DNA of 64,000 nt from an uncultured Peptostreptococcaceae bacterium (GCA_905235115.1 CAJOKT010000001.1:1-64000), one strand, 5' to 3'. Positions 8,397 to 17,669 are shown, numbered from the stretch's first letter. Numbers and translations are program-made. Notes: generated by a model not told the origin, from the letters alone.

Positions 8397-9264
8397 ATGT
8401 TTGGATACGTATTGGTAAACAAACCGGAACTTAAGATAAAGGATTTTGAACTTTACCGCAGCTACTACTGTGGTATATGCCATGCTCTGAAGGAGAGCTA
8501 CGGCCTTACGGGGAGGATGACACTGAACTATGACATGACCTTTCTTGCCATGCTCCTGTCGGACCTTTATGATAAGGAAGACTGCGACTTTGAGGCCAAG
8601 TGTCTGCTGCATCCTGCGAAGAAGCACCCTGAGAAGAGGAACGAGTTCAGCAGGTACTGCGCGGACATGACCATCTTTCTCTCATATTACAAGGGTGTGG
8701 ATGACTGGCTGGATGATCATGGTGCCAGGGGCTGGACGGAGAAGAACGCCCTTAAACGCAAGGCTTTAAGGGTGAAGGAAGCGTATCCCGAAAAGTGTGC
8801 CAGGATCGAGAATAACCTGGACATGCTCAGGATCGTGGAGAGCGCAGGTGAGCAGCCTATCGATAAGTGCGCCAACGCCTTCGGGGAGATCATGGGTGAG
8901 ATATTTTGCTGTAAGGATGATATCTTCAGGGACGATCTCTTCAAGGTGGGCTTTTTCCTTGGGAAGTTCATATATATTCTTGATGCCTACGAGGACATCG
9001 AAAAAGATCTTGAAAAGGGAAGTTTCAATCCTTTTACGGCAGAATACCAAGAGGTAAAAAACCGGTAATTATGATAAATTCGACGAGGATGTGGTAAATA
9101 TCCTCATGCTGATGATCAGCGAGTGCACGGACGCTTTCGAAAAACTGCCCCTCATTGAGAATGTGGAGGTTCTGAGAAACATCCTGTATTCGGGGATATG
9201 GGTGAGATTTAAGAACTGTCAGGAAAAGAGGCAGGAAGCGAGAATAAAGGAAAGGGATAAGTAA
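8397..9264 (+). pseudogene. DUF5685-family protein with an apparent frameshift
   Basis: The first frame gives 223 residues and stops at 9068. From 9064 a second frame continues without a stop to 9264 with protein-like sequence (NYDKFDEDVVNILMLMISE, then RNILYSGIWVRF), matching how proteins of this family end. Removing one A from the run AAAAAA at 9056-9061 joins them into 288 residues, the usual length. The N-terminus (MFGYVLVNKPELKIKDFELY, then CGICHAL) fits DUF5685, whose function is unknown. GAGGAAAA precedes the ATG. The J-domain gene starts 3 nt after the restored stop. It may be a sequencing error, a real mutation, or a phase-variable run. Confidence 0.75.
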
Positions 9265-9267
9265 CAT

Positions 9268-9927
9268 ATGGACCCTTACAAAGTGCTCGGGGTGAGCCCC
9301 GATGCTTCGGAAGATGAGATAAAAAAAGCATACAGGACCCTGAGCCGTAAATATCATCCGGACGCCAACGTGGGGAACCCCCGCCAGGCGGAATATGAGG
9401 AGCGGTTCAAGGAAGTGCAGCAGGCCTATAAGACCATCATGGACGGCAAAGCCAACGCTCAGGAGTTCGGAGCACAGTATCAGTACGATCCCTTCGGGTT
9501 CGGAGATCAGCGCACCCAACGGGAGCAGACAAGTCAGGATGATCAGTATTTAAGGTCCGCCGCCAGCTACATACAAAGCGGTTATTACAGAGAGGGTCTC
9601 AATGTTTTGAACCAGATTTCCTCTGACAGAAGGAAAGGTCTATGGTATTACTACAGCGCTATGGCGAATTACCGCCTGGGCAATGTGGTCATAGCCAAGG
9701 AGCATGCCAATATCGCATGCAGCTTCGAGCCGTCCAACTTTGCCTTCAGGCAGCTTTATACAGCTATCACAGGCGGAGAGGGAAGGTATCAGCAGCGTTC
9801 GGCCGGATACGGAGGCAATCCCTCTATGCAGATGCCCAACTACTGCGCTCAGACCGCAGCAACGCTGCTTCTTATGAGCTTGTGCTGCGGAGGCGGATAC
9901 GGACTGCCGCTCATCTGCTGCATATGA
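9268..9927 (+). CDS. J-domain protein with TPR-like region and Cys-rich tail
   Basis: 219 residues. Residues 1-65 are a J domain with the HPD triad (KYHPDAN), the part that stimulates Hsp70/DnaK ATPase. There is no Gly/Phe, zinc-finger or client domain of true DnaJ. Residues about 90-165 look like two TPR-type helical repeats. The tail is hydrophobic and cysteine-rich ([16 protein letters not shown]). It follows the DUF5685 gene by only 3 nt in its restored frame, so the two probably act together. The partner and client are unknown. Confidence 0.85.
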   Translation: MDPYKVLGVSPDASEDEIKKAYRTLSRKYHPDANVGNPRQAEYEERFKEVQQAYKTIMDGKANAQEFGAQYQYDPFGFGDQRTQREQTSQDDQYLRSAASYIQSGYYREGLNVLNQISSDRRKGLWYYYSAMANYRLGNVVIAKEHANIACSFEPSNFAFRQLYTAITGGEGRYQQRSAGYGGNPSMQMPNYCAQTAATLLLMSLCCGGGYGLPLICCI

Positions 9928-9955
9928 CGTGACACAGCAAAAAACAGGAGAAACC

Positions 9956-10828
9956 ATGAAATACGACTGCATCATTATAGGCTCGGGTCCTGCGGGACTT
10001 TCAGCGGCTCTGAACCTTAAACTTCACAATAAGGAATTCCTCTGGTTCGGCCAAAGTGACATGAGCCGCAAGGTCAGGATCTCGGAAAAGATCGCTAATT
10101 ATCCCGGAGTGCCAATGATATCCGGAGAGGAACTGAACGGGATCTTCATGAAACAGGCTCAGGAAATGAAAATCGAGATCACCGATCAGGTGGTTACACA
10201 GATCTCATACACAGGCAAGGGTTTCATGGCTCTGGCAGGAAATGATATCTTCGAGTCAAAGACCATGATACTGGCTACGGGAGCGGTATCCGCCAAGGGG
10301 TTCCCCGGAGAGGACGATTTTCTTGGAAAGGGCGTGAGCTACTGCGCTACATGCGATGGCTTCCTGTACAGGGGCAAGACAGTTGCGGCATTTATCGGAG
10401 ATCAGAGCTACGAACACGAGGTGAATTACCTGGCGGGACTGGCCTCCAAAGTCTACTATTTCAAGGGATTCAAGGATGGGGCCGCTGAAATGCCCGTGAA
10501 CGTTGAGCTTCAGGATAAGCCCATAAAGGAGATCAGGGGAGGAATGAGAGTGGAAGGCATCACCAGGACAGACGGGACCGAGATCCCGGTGGACGGGGTG
10601 TTCATTCTGAGAAATTCGGTGGCGCCTGCCAATCTTTTGCGCGGACTCGAACTGGACGGACCCCACATCAAGGTGGACAGACAGTGCCGCACCAACATCA
10701 GGGGATGCTTCGCCTGCGGAGACTGCACGGGAAGACCATATCAGATCACCAAGGCAGTGGGCGAGGGAAACGTGGCTGCCCACGAGGTGCTGGATCTTCT
10801 CTCCGAAATGGAGAAAGAGGGGAAGTAA
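9956..10828 (+). CDS. Thioredoxin reductase-like flavoprotein lacking NADPH motifs (FFTR-like)
   Basis: 290 residues. FAD-binding GSGPAGL at the N-terminus, redox pair CATC (Cys130, Cys133) and the C-terminal GDCTGRPYQITKAVGEG are as in bacterial thioredoxin reductase. However the NADPH-domain motifs are missing: where TrxB has GGGDSA the sequence is FIGDQSYEHEV, and HRRxxxR is replaced by YFKGFKDG. Loss of both motifs is the known mark of ferredoxin-dependent flavin thioredoxin reductases of clostridia, so ferredoxin is the likely electron donor (inference). AGGAGAAACC precedes the ATG at 9956; an upstream in-frame start at 9929 is less likely. Confidence 0.82.
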   Translation: MKYDCIIIGSGPAGLSAALNLKLHNKEFLWFGQSDMSRKVRISEKIANYPGVPMISGEELNGIFMKQAQEMKIEITDQVVTQISYTGKGFMALAGNDIFESKTMILATGAVSAKGFPGEDDFLGKGVSYCATCDGFLYRGKTVAAFIGDQSYEHEVNYLAGLASKVYYFKGFKDGAAEMPVNVELQDKPIKEIRGGMRVEGITRTDGTEIPVDGVFILRNSVAPANLLRGLELDGPHIKVDRQCRTNIRGCFACGDCTGRPYQITKAVGEGNVAAHEVLDLLSEMEKEGK

Positions 10829-10933
10829 GTTCTTGGATCCTCTTGCAATAATGAGCCGGATTGCGTAAACTGATACTGATGAAAAGCGTTTGATCCCGTT
10901 GTTTTTTGTTCAACAGAAAGGCAGGATAAGGAA

Positions 10934-11212
10934 TTGAACGTAAATTGGTTTAAGAATCCGGATAACATTGTGTATGCTCCGCTGGATAGTTTTGCGGACA
11001 ACTTTGCAAAAGAGACCGGGATCCCCGATCTTAAGAATGAGATCATCGCTTTCCGCGATAACCCCACCGCAGAAGGCAAGCTCTTAAAGGGTCTGAAGCG
11101 CACTTCTCTGAAGCTTCTGGTGCCCAATCTGACCTTCGATGAGAAGATCGAGATGGGTGACAACGTTTTCGTCTACATGGGCGAGAATTACGACGCCTAC
11201 TGCATATACTGA
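10934..11212 (+). CDS. Hypothetical protein, 92 residues, TTG start
   Basis: Open frame reading from TTG at 10934; the nearest upstream stop is at 10880 and no ATG or GTG lies between. GGATAAGG is a modest ribosome site. The protein is soluble, mixed alpha/beta by composition, with an acidic C-terminus (DNVFVYMGENYDAYC). I do not recognise it. It is followed closely by a terminator, which supports that it is a real gene ending there. No function is proposed. Confidence 0.55.
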   Translation: MNVNWFKNPDNIVYAPLDSFADNFAKETGIPDLKNEIIAFRDNPTAEGKLLKGLKRTSLKLLVPNLTFDEKIEMGDNVFVYMGENYDAYCIY

Positions 11213-11230
11213 TCTCTCAATTAACTTTGT

Positions 11231-11272
11231 GAGCATGTCCGCGCTCCTTGGGCGCCGATGTGCTCTTTTTTT
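11231..11272 (+). terminator. Terminator after the hypothetical gene
   Basis: A 14-bp imperfect stem (11231-11244 with 11252-11265, two G-T pairs and one mismatch) is followed by seven T. Confidence 0.75.
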
Positions 11273-11298
11273 ACGTTTTGGATCGATTTAAAATAGAT

Positions 11299-11328
11299 TT
11301 GGTATTATTCCACACTTTATGATATAAT
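11299..11328 (+). promoter_or_regulatory. Promoter of the rdgB-yihY pair
   Basis: TTGGTA (11299-11304), 18 nt, TATAAT (11323-11328). Confidence 0.65.
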
Positions 11329-11350
11329 TTCTTATCTGTAGATACTTTTA

Positions 11351-12010
11351 ATGAGAGGCAGAACCTTGAGTGAGACATTCGTACTGGCTACCCACAATCC
11401 GGGTAAGCTCAGAGAATTTGATAAAATAGCAAAACGTCTGGGTCTCAGAGTGATCACCAGAGATGAGGCCGGCGTTCCCCACGACTTCGACGTGGTGGAG
11501 GACGGGACCACATTCGAGGAGAATTCGTACAAGAAGGCTCATGAGATCATGCTCATGACGGGATTGCCCACCATGGCAGACGATTCAGGACTTTCCGTGG
11601 ATTCGTTGGACGGAGCTCCAGGAGTATATTCCGCCAGGTTCGGCGGAGCGGACGGTGATTCCAGGAGAAATTACGAGAAGCTCCTCAGCCTCATGAAAGG
11701 CATGACGGGAGATGAGCGGAAGGCTCATTTTACCACGGTCATAACTGTATGCTACCCGGACGGAAGGACGGTCACATCCAACGGACAGTGTTTCGGACAC
11801 ATTGCGGAGGAACCCGTGGGAGACAATGGCTTCGGATATGACCCGGTATTCATTCCCGACGGATATGATGAGACCTTCGGCGTCATGGGACCTGAGGTAA
11901 AGAATAAGATCAGCCACAGAGCAAAAGCTCTGGAGCAGCTTGAGAAGCATCTGGAAGAGGAAAGCAAGACTTGGAGCAGTTTGAGTTCAAACACTTTGCA
12001 AAACAACTGA
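11351..12010 (+). CDS. rdgB: XTP/dITP diphosphatase (non-canonical purine NTP pyrophosphatase)
   Basis: 219 residues. Hydrolyses XTP and (d)ITP to monophosphates, keeping deaminated purines out of nucleic acids. Seen: THNPGKLREF near the N-terminus, the MADDSGLSVDSLDGAPGVYSARFGG core with catalytic Asp, GFGYDPVF, and a late SHRAKAL. The start is uncertain: ATG at 11351 has a poor ribosome site, while TTG at 11366 has GAGAGG 6 nt before it. The last 40 nt overlap the next gene. Confidence 0.9.
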   Translation: MRGRTLSETFVLATHNPGKLREFDKIAKRLGLRVITRDEAGVPHDFDVVEDGTTFEENSYKKAHEIMLMTGLPTMADDSGLSVDSLDGAPGVYSARFGGADGDSRRNYEKLLSLMKGMTGDERKAHFTTVITVCYPDGRTVTSNGQCFGHIAEEPVGDNGFGYDPVFIPDGYDETFGVMGPEVKNKISHRAKALEQLEKHLEEESKTWSSLSSNTLQNN

Positions 12011-12870
12011 AGAAAGCAGCAAAAGAGGTATATGAGTTCTTCGGCGACCCTTACTTTCAAGGGTCTGCCGCAGGCATCGCGTATTTCCTTTTTTTGAGCG
12101 CATTGCCCATGTTTATACTGCTGTCGGAAATCATGGGACTGTTTTCCCTTTCCCTGGACGCCATTGAGAAATGGCTGGACCTGAATATTTCGGGGGAGGG
12201 CATCGACCTCATAAAGGGCTTCTTTGACTATTATCCCTCAGGAGTCAACAACGTGATCCTGGCAGTGATCTCAGTCTGGGCCGCATCCAGAGCAGAGTAT
12301 AACCTGATGAGGATCATAAACTATACGTTTTTCGACGGAAGGATGCTGGGAAAGGGCTACGTGAGGGAAAGGGGCCGCGCCATGGTGATAGTTCTGGTGA
12401 CCATCGCGTCTCTGGGCATTTCCCTTGTGATCCTGATATACGGTCCTGTGCTTCTTGAGGCACTTTTCGAGAAAAATGAGTTGACGGAGGCCATAGGGAT
12501 AGTATGGATGGCACTCAGGTGGCTGGTGGCCCTGGGTCTTCTGTACCTTGTTATATCGGTCCTGTTCTACTCGCTGCCGTCACTCAGACTGCCATACAGG
12601 CAGGTGGTCCCCGGTACTCTTGTCACATCGGTGGGGATAATCGTGGTGACCGCGGTGTACAACATTTACATGAGATACAATGTGAACTATGACATTCTTT
12701 ACGGATCTCTGGCCGGCGTCGTAGGTCTCCTGATCTGGCTCTGGGCAGTAGGATGGGTGATACTCATAGGAATAGTATTCAACAGAGTCTGGTGGGCCGT
12801 AAGGGATGAGAACAAGATACCGATACCCAATGAGGTCATAGACAAGAGAACTCCCACAGGCATCTTCTGA
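11971..12870 (+). CDS. YihY/BrkB family membrane protein
   Basis: 299 residues, TTG start inside the end of rdgB, preceded by GAGGAAA. Six hydrophobic helices (about 35-60, 95-112, 135-165, 178-205, 212-235, 245-270). ADPYFQGSAAGIAYFLFLS-like N-terminus, where the first helix follows an amphipathic segment, fits the YihY/UPF0761 family, once misannotated as ribonuclease BN. The molecular role of the family is not settled. The 40-nt overlap with rdgB implies coupled translation. Confidence 0.87.
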   Translation: MEQFEFKHFAKQLKKAAKEVYEFFGDPYFQGSAAGIAYFLFLSALPMFILLSEIMGLFSLSLDAIEKWLDLNISGEGIDLIKGFFDYYPSGVNNVILAVISVWAASRAEYNLMRIINYTFFDGRMLGKGYVRERGRAMVIVLVTIASLGISLVILIYGPVLLEALFEKNELTEAIGIVWMALRWLVALGLLYLVISVLFYSLPSLRLPYRQVVPGTLVTSVGIIVVTAVYNIYMRYNVNYDILYGSLAGVVGLLIWLWAVGWVILIGIVFNRVWWAVRDENKIPIPNEVIDKRTPTGIF

Positions 12871-12908
12871 TGCGGCGCAAAAAACGCTGCACGGAAAGGT
12901 CCGGCCCC

Positions 12909-12937
12909 TTGAATAGACCGTCTGTCTGTGGTAGAAT
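12909..12937 (+). promoter_or_regulatory. Promoter of gmk-rpoZ
   Basis: TTGAAT (12909-12914), 17 nt, TAGAAT (12932-12937); the gmk start is about 40 nt downstream. Confidence 0.7.
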
Positions 12938-12978
12938 ATTAGTTTGAATAGATGCAGTATAAATAAGGTCTGGCAATT

Positions 12979-13608
12979 ATGAAAATCAAAAAAGACAAGG
13001 GGAAACTTTTTATAATCTCGGGGCCCTCCGGAGCAGGAAAGGGCACCATCTGCAACAGGATCATCGATGAGACCGGACTTGAATTCTCAGTGTCGATGAC
13101 GACCCGGCAGCCCAGAGAAGGGGAAGTGGATGGAGTTCACTACTACTTCGTGGATGAGGATACCTTCCTCATGGCAGTGGCAGAGGGGGGACTTCTTGAG
13201 AATGCAGAGGTCTTCGGAAACAGATACGGCACGCCAAAGGGTCCTGTACTGGAGAGACTCAGCGCAGGAACGGACATCCTTCTGGACATCGACGTTCAGG
13301 GAGCGCTGCAGATAAGGGAGAATTACCCCGACGGAGTCTTCGTTTTTCTGGTCCCGCCTTCAATGAAGGAACTGAGAAGGAGACTGGAGAGCAGGGGCAC
13401 CGAAACAAAAGAAAAAATAGAACTGAGACTCAGCAAGGCCCTTTCGGAAATGGCTTACGTGAAAAGCTATGATTACCTGGTGGTGAACGACGATCTGGAC
13501 GAGGCTGTGAACAGAGTCAAGGCCATAATCCTGGCGGAGCATTCCAGAGTGAATGTGACCCCGGAGGAACTTGTCGAAGAATATTCAACGGAAACGGAGG
13601 AAGAATAA
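12979..13608 (+). CDS. gmk: Guanylate kinase
   Basis: 209 residues. Phosphorylates GMP to GDP with ATP. P-loop GPSGAGKG at residues 15-22, followed by TTRQPREGEVDGVHYYF, the GMP-binding segment, and DIDVQGA. Typical length. Its TAA is directly followed by the rpoZ ATG, a common gmk-rpoZ arrangement in Bacillota. Confidence 0.96.
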   Translation: MKIKKDKGKLFIISGPSGAGKGTICNRIIDETGLEFSVSMTTRQPREGEVDGVHYYFVDEDTFLMAVAEGGLLENAEVFGNRYGTPKGPVLERLSAGTDILLDIDVQGALQIRENYPDGVFVFLVPPSMKELRRRLESRGTETKEKIELRLSKALSEMAYVKSYDYLVVNDDLDEAVNRVKAIILAEHSRVNVTPEELVEEYSTETEEE

Positions 13609-13806
13609 ATGTTATATCCATCTATCAACGAGATCAGAAAGAAAGCTGATTCCAGATACACTCTGGCCATCCTTGCGGCGAAGAGGGCCCGCGACATCAT
13701 CGACGGCAAGCCTGCGCTTACGGATTGCGGAGTGAACAGACCCGTATCCATCGCAGCCAATGAGATAAACGAGGATCTGATCACCTATAAGAGGGATGAG
13801 GAATAG
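13609..13806 (+). CDS. rpoZ: DNA-directed RNA polymerase omega subunit
   Basis: 65 residues. Small subunit that helps assemble the polymerase beta' subunit. Seen: MLYPSINEI, YTLAILAAKRARDI (the conserved helix) and the downstream NRPVSIAANEI. Starts immediately after gmk with no gap. Slightly short, as is usual in clostridia. A terminator follows. Confidence 0.95.
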   Translation: MLYPSINEIRKKADSRYTLAILAAKRARDIIDGKPALTDCGVNRPVSIAANEINEDLITYKRDEE

Positions 13807-13822
13807 GGAAGCACTTTTTGCG

Positions 13823-13848
13823 GTCCCTATGCAATTAGGGACTTTTTT
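13823..13848 (+). terminator. Terminator after rpoZ
   Basis: GTCCCTA (13823-13829) pairs with TAGGGAC (13836-13842), then six T. The ileS start lies only 30 nt further on. Confidence 0.85.
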
Positions 13849-13878
13849 ACGTTATTAACCATTTGAAAGGAACCATTC

Positions 13879-16800
13879 ATGTTCAATGATCTGAAAGACG
13901 CTCCTGTAAAGGACGTACAGAACGAGCAGGTCGCCGGATGGAAAAGGATCGACCTGCTGCACAGATGCGTGGAGCAGCGGGAGGGCTGCCCCCAGTTCGT
14001 TTTTTACGAAGGACCCCCCACAGCCAATGGCAAGCCGGGCATCCATCACATGATAGCAAGGACTCTGAAGGACTCTGTTAACCGTTACAAGACCATGCAG
14101 GGCTTCCAAGTCAAGAGAAAGGGCGGCTGGGACACTCACGGACTTCCTGTGGAGATCGAAGTGGAGAAGCAGCTGGGATTCAACGGCAAGCAGGACATCG
14201 AGGCATACGGCATCAGGGAATTCAACGAGAAGTGCCGCGAGTCAGTCTTCACATATACGGAAATGTGGACCGAGATGTCAGACCGCATGGCTTACATGGC
14301 TGACATGGACGATCCCTACATCACATATAAGAACGACTATATCGAGACCGGCTGGTGGGTCATGAAACAGGCCTTCGACAAAGGGCTGGTATATGAGGGA
14401 TACAAGATCCTTCCTTACTGCCCCAGATGCGGGACAGGCCTGGCTTCTCACGAGGTAGCTCAGGGATATAAGATGGTGAAGGTAAACACTCTCACCTGCA
14501 AGTTCAGGAAGAAGGACACCGAAAACGAATACTTCCTGGCCTGGACCACAACGCCCTGGACTCTTCTGTCCAACGTGGCTCTGACCGTGGGACCTGACAT
14601 CGACTACGTCAAGGTCCTGATGAAGTCCGGCAAGGATGAGGGCAACATCTTCTATCTCGCAAAGAATCTCGCCTCCGGGGTACTGGGATCAGAAGAGTAT
14701 GAAGTCCTTCAGGAACTGAAGGGAAGGGACATGGAGTACTGGGAGTATGAACAGCTTATCCCCTTCGTGGAAGTGCCCGCCAATAAGAAGGCTTTCTATG
14801 TTACCTGCATGGATTACGTCTCTATCGAGGACGGCACGGGGATCGTTCACACGGCTCCGGCCTTCGGTGAAGACGACTACAACTGCGGGGTAAAGTACGG
14901 GCTTCCCGTGCTTCAGCCTGTAAACGAGAAAGGTGAATTCACCACATCTCCCTGGGAAGGCCGCTTCGTCATGGAAGAGGGTCTGGACATCGAGATCATC
15001 AGGTATCTGGGCGACAAGATCTACAAGAAAGAGAAGATCGAGCACAACTATCCCCACTGCTGGAGATGCGATACTCCGCTGGTATACTACGCCAAGAAGT
15101 CCTGGTACATCGCCATGTCCAAGCTTAAGGATCAGCTGGTGGCAAACAACAAGACCGTAAGCTGGCATCCTGATTATATTGGAGAGAAGCGCTTCGGCAA
15201 CTGGCTGGAAGAGGTGAAGGACTGGGCGATCTCAAGGTCCAGATACTGGGGAACTCCCCTTCCGGTCTGGCAGTGCGAATGCGGACATCTGGAGTGCATC
15301 GGTTCCAGAAAGGAACTGGTGGAGAAGGTCAACGAGAATATTGACGAGACCATAGAACTGCATCGTCCCTATGTGGACGAGGTCACCATCACATGCCCCA
15401 AGTGCGGCAAGGTGATGCACAGAGTGCCGGATGTAATGGACTGCTGGTTCGACTCCGGTTCCATGCCTTTTGCGCAGTGGCACTATCCGTTCGAGCATAA
15501 GGATGACTTTGATGAACTTTTCCCGGCAGACTTCATCTGTGAGGGCATCGACCAGACAAGAGGATGGTTCTACTCCCTCATGGCGGTCTCTACCATCGTG
15601 ACCGGCAAGGCTCCGTACAGGAACGTGCTTGTAAACGACCTGATCCTGGACAAAGAAGGAAAGAAGATGTCCAAGCACAAAGGGAACACCGTCTCTCCTT
15701 TCGAGATGCTGGACAAGTACGGCGCAGACGCAGCCAGATGGTATCTGCTCGGAGTTTCTCCCGCATGGCAGCCTACCAGGTTCGACGAAGAAGGCCTTAA
15801 GGACGTCGCCTCTAAGTTCTTCGGGACACTCAGGAACATCTATAACTTCTTCGTGCTCTATGCCAACATAGACGGGATCGACCCCAGAGAGTTCGATGTC
15901 CCCTACGGTGACAGACCCGAACTTGACAGGTGGATACTGAGCAAGTACAACAGCCTGATCAGGGACGTGACGGAATTCATGGATGATTACGATCACATGA
16001 AGACTGTAAAGGCCATTACAGATTTTGTAGATGAAGATCTTTCCAACTGGTATATCAGGCGCGCAAGGCGCAGATTCTTCACCACAGACCTTACGGATTC
16101 CAAGAAGGCAGCCTATGCCACCACCTATGAAGTGCTGGTTGGAGTGGCCAAGCTCATGGCTCCGCTTGCTCCCTTTATCTCCGATGAGATCTACACAAAT
16201 CTGACAGGGGAGGAGTCTGTGCACACCGCATACTTCCCCAAGGCAGACGAGTCTCTGATCGCAAAAGACGTGGAAGAGAGAATGGATCTCGTCAGGACTC
16301 TGGTTTCTCTCGGAAGAGGCATCAGAGAGAAGGAGAGGATCAAGGTACGTCAGCCCTTGAGAGAAGTTCTTGTGGACGGCAAGTACGAAGAACTGATCTC
16401 AGACCTTACGCCCCTTATCATAGAAGAACTGAATGTTAAGGAAGTCAGGTTCGACAGCGATCTTGACAAATTTATGAACTTCAGTCTGAAACCCAACTTC
16501 CGCCAGGCCGGACCTTACTTCGGAAAGCAGGTCAAAGCCTTCGGAAATTACATTGCAACCGCGGATCCCAAGGCTTTCATCTCCGAGATCGAATCAAAAG
16601 GCGAGGTGGAGATAGACCTTGACGGTAATAATTATATGGTAAACAAGGATCTTCTCGACATCAGGATCGAAGCCAGGGAGGGGTTCTCCGTGGCCATGGA
16701 AAACAATGTGTTCGCCATCCTTGATACATCTCTCGATCAGGAGCTTATAGACGAGGGATTCGCAAGAGAACTGATCTCCAAGGTCCAGCAGATCCGCAAG

Positions 16801-16998
16801 GCTCAGGATCTTGAGATGATGGACAACATCCATATCTTCATCGATGCCGATCCCGACATCCTGAATGCTGTGAACATCCACAGGGACTACATTATGGATG
16901 AGACTCTGGCCTTAAGCCTTACAGAACAGGCCGGGCTTGAGGATTCATACGATCTGAACGGTCACAAGACCGGCATCAAGGTCGTCAAAAACAACTAA
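13879..16998 (+). CDS. ileS: Isoleucyl-tRNA synthetase (long, type 2 like)
   Basis: 1039 residues. Charges tRNA-Ile. The class I signature appears as GIHHMI (His56, His57) instead of HIGH, and KMSKHKGN (Lys596-Lys599) stands for KMSKS. The editing domain lies between them (about 200-400), with the Cys-rich CPRCGTGLASHE zinc-like segment at about 180. Length and the GIHHMI form match the longer IleRS group found in many clostridia. Two CxxC pairs near 15270-15410 form another zinc site. No T-box leader is seen in the short upstream spacer. AAAGGAACC precedes the ATG. Confidence 0.96.
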   Translation: MFNDLKDAPVKDVQNEQVAGWKRIDLLHRCVEQREGCPQFVFYEGPPTANGKPGIHHMIARTLKDSVNRYKTMQGFQVKRKGGWDTHGLPVEIEVEKQLGFNGKQDIEAYGIREFNEKCRESVFTYTEMWTEMSDRMAYMADMDDPYITYKNDYIETGWWVMKQAFDKGLVYEGYKILPYCPRCGTGLASHEVAQGYKMVKVNTLTCKFRKKDTENEYFLAWTTTPWTLLSNVALTVGPDIDYVKVLMKSGKDEGNIFYLAKNLASGVLGSEEYEVLQELKGRDMEYWEYEQLIPFVEVPANKKAFYVTCMDYVSIEDGTGIVHTAPAFGEDDYNCGVKYGLPVLQPVNEKGEFTTSPWEGRFVMEEGLDIEIIRYLGDKIYKKEKIEHNYPHCWRCDTPLVYYAKKSWYIAMSKLKDQLVANNKTVSWHPDYIGEKRFGNWLEEVKDWAISRSRYWGTPLPVWQCECGHLECIGSRKELVEKVNENIDETIELHRPYVDEVTITCPKCGKVMHRVPDVMDCWFDSGSMPFAQWHYPFEHKDDFDELFPADFICEGIDQTRGWFYSLMAVSTIVTGKAPYRNVLVNDLILDKEGKKMSKHKGNTVSPFEMLDKYGADAARWYLLGVSPAWQPTRFDEEGLKDVASKFFGTLRNIYNFFVLYANIDGIDPREFDVPYGDRPELDRWILSKYNSLIRDVTEFMDDYDHMKTVKAITDFVDEDLSNWYIRRARRRFFTTDLTDSKKAAYATTYEVLVGVAKLMAPLAPFISDEIYTNLTGEESVHTAYFPKADESLIAKDVEERMDLVRTLVSLGRGIREKERIKVRQPLREVLVDGKYEELISDLTPLIIEELNVKEVRFDSDLDKFMNFSLKPNFRQAGPYFGKQVKAFGNYIATADPKAFISEIESKGEVEIDLDGNNYMVNKDLLDIRIEAREGFSVAMENNVFAILDTSLDQELIDEGFARELISKVQQIRKAQDLEMMDNIHIFIDADPDILNAVNIHRDYIMDETLALSLTEQAGLEDSYDLNGHKTGIKVVKNN

Positions 16999-17002
16999 TA
17001 GA

Positions 17003-17042
17003 GGACAGAGTCCGGGCACGGATGTTTTGCGCCCGGCTGTCC
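17003..17042 (+). other. Strong hairpin after ileS containing TTTTGCG
   Basis: GGACAG (17003-17008) plus CCGGGC (17012-17017) pair with GCCCGG (17031-17036) plus CTGTCC (17037-17042), leaving a 3-nt bulge. The loop carries GGATGTTTTGCG (17020-17031), a 12-mer found twice more in the window. No T run follows, so it is not a standard terminator. Confidence 0.6.
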
Positions 17043-17072
17043 GTAAGTAAAATACAGGAAGGAGGAAGCACC

Positions 17073-17669
17073 ATGGCAAAACTTTTGTATATGGGAAGGA
17101 ACAGCTTCCGCATCATCGGGGCTAAGGGCACGGTATGCTATGTTGACCCCTACGCAGGAGCAGATTACGATATCCCTGCGGACCTTATCCTTGTGACTCA
17201 CCAGCATAATGACCACAATCAGATAAAGAAGTGCGCTCAGAAGAGCAACTGTGTGGTCATCCAGAATAAGGAGGCCCTGGAGGGCGGAAGATACAACAAT
17301 TTCGACGTGAACGGGATCTTCGTGGAAGCGGTGAAGGCTTCAAACAAAAATCACGATCCCAAGGACTGCGTGGGCTATATCGTGACCATAGAGGGCATCC
17401 AGCTTTATTTCGCAGGGGACACCGACAAGATCCCTGAAATGGCTGATCTGAATGACAGAAATCTTAGTTACGCATTTCTTCCATGCGACGGTTATTACAA
17501 CATGGGACCTGAGGAAGCTGCGGAATGTGCCCGGATCATCGGAGCCGCTCACAGCGTTCCGGTTCACTCGGACCCCGGCAGGGACTACAGTCTTAAGAAC
17601 GCTCTTACATTTGCCAGCCTGGCACCGGATGCGATGATAGTAAAGCCGGGAGAAGAAATAGAGCTTTAA
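17073..17669 (+). CDS. Metallo-beta-lactamase fold hydrolase (UlaG/COG2220-like)
   Basis: 198 residues from ATG at 17073, which has GGAAGGAGG just upstream; an earlier in-frame ATG at 17022 lies in the hairpin and is unlikely. The metal motif THQHNDHN (residues 42-49) is HxHxDH. Further ligands are FAGDTD (Asp) and VHSDPG (His) near residues 115 and 175. Members of this compact group hydrolyse phosphodiesters or lactones, but no substrate can be assigned. It lies between ileS and rlmN, with no clear operon partner. Confidence 0.85.
   Translation: MAKLLYMGRNSFRIIGAKGTVCYVDPYAGADYDIPADLILVTHQHNDHNQIKKCAQKSNCVVIQNKEALEGGRYNNFDVNGIFVEAVKASNKNHDPKDCVGYIVTIEGIQLYFAGDTDKIPEMADLNDRNLSYAFLPCDGYYNMGPEEAAECARIIGAAHSVPVHSDPGRDYSLKNALTFASLAPDAMIVKPGEEIEL

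Noticed and set aside
9050..9110. A -1 slippery heptamer (A AAA AAC) in frame in the DUF5685 gene, suggesting programmed frameshifting
   Set aside because: A -1 shift leads to a frame that stops after about a dozen codons; the continuing protein is in the other frame, so simple indel or assembly error is better.
12872..12890. Possible terminator after the YihY-like gene (GCGGCG/CGCTGC)
   Set aside because: Short stem with a G-T pair and no T run on either strand.
13849..13878. T-box or other leader RNA before ileS
   Set aside because: The spacer from the rpoZ terminator to the start is only about 30 nt, too short for a T-box.
15232..16224. 330-codon minus-strand frame inside ileS
   Set aside because: Antisense to conserved ileS motifs and without protein-like pattern.
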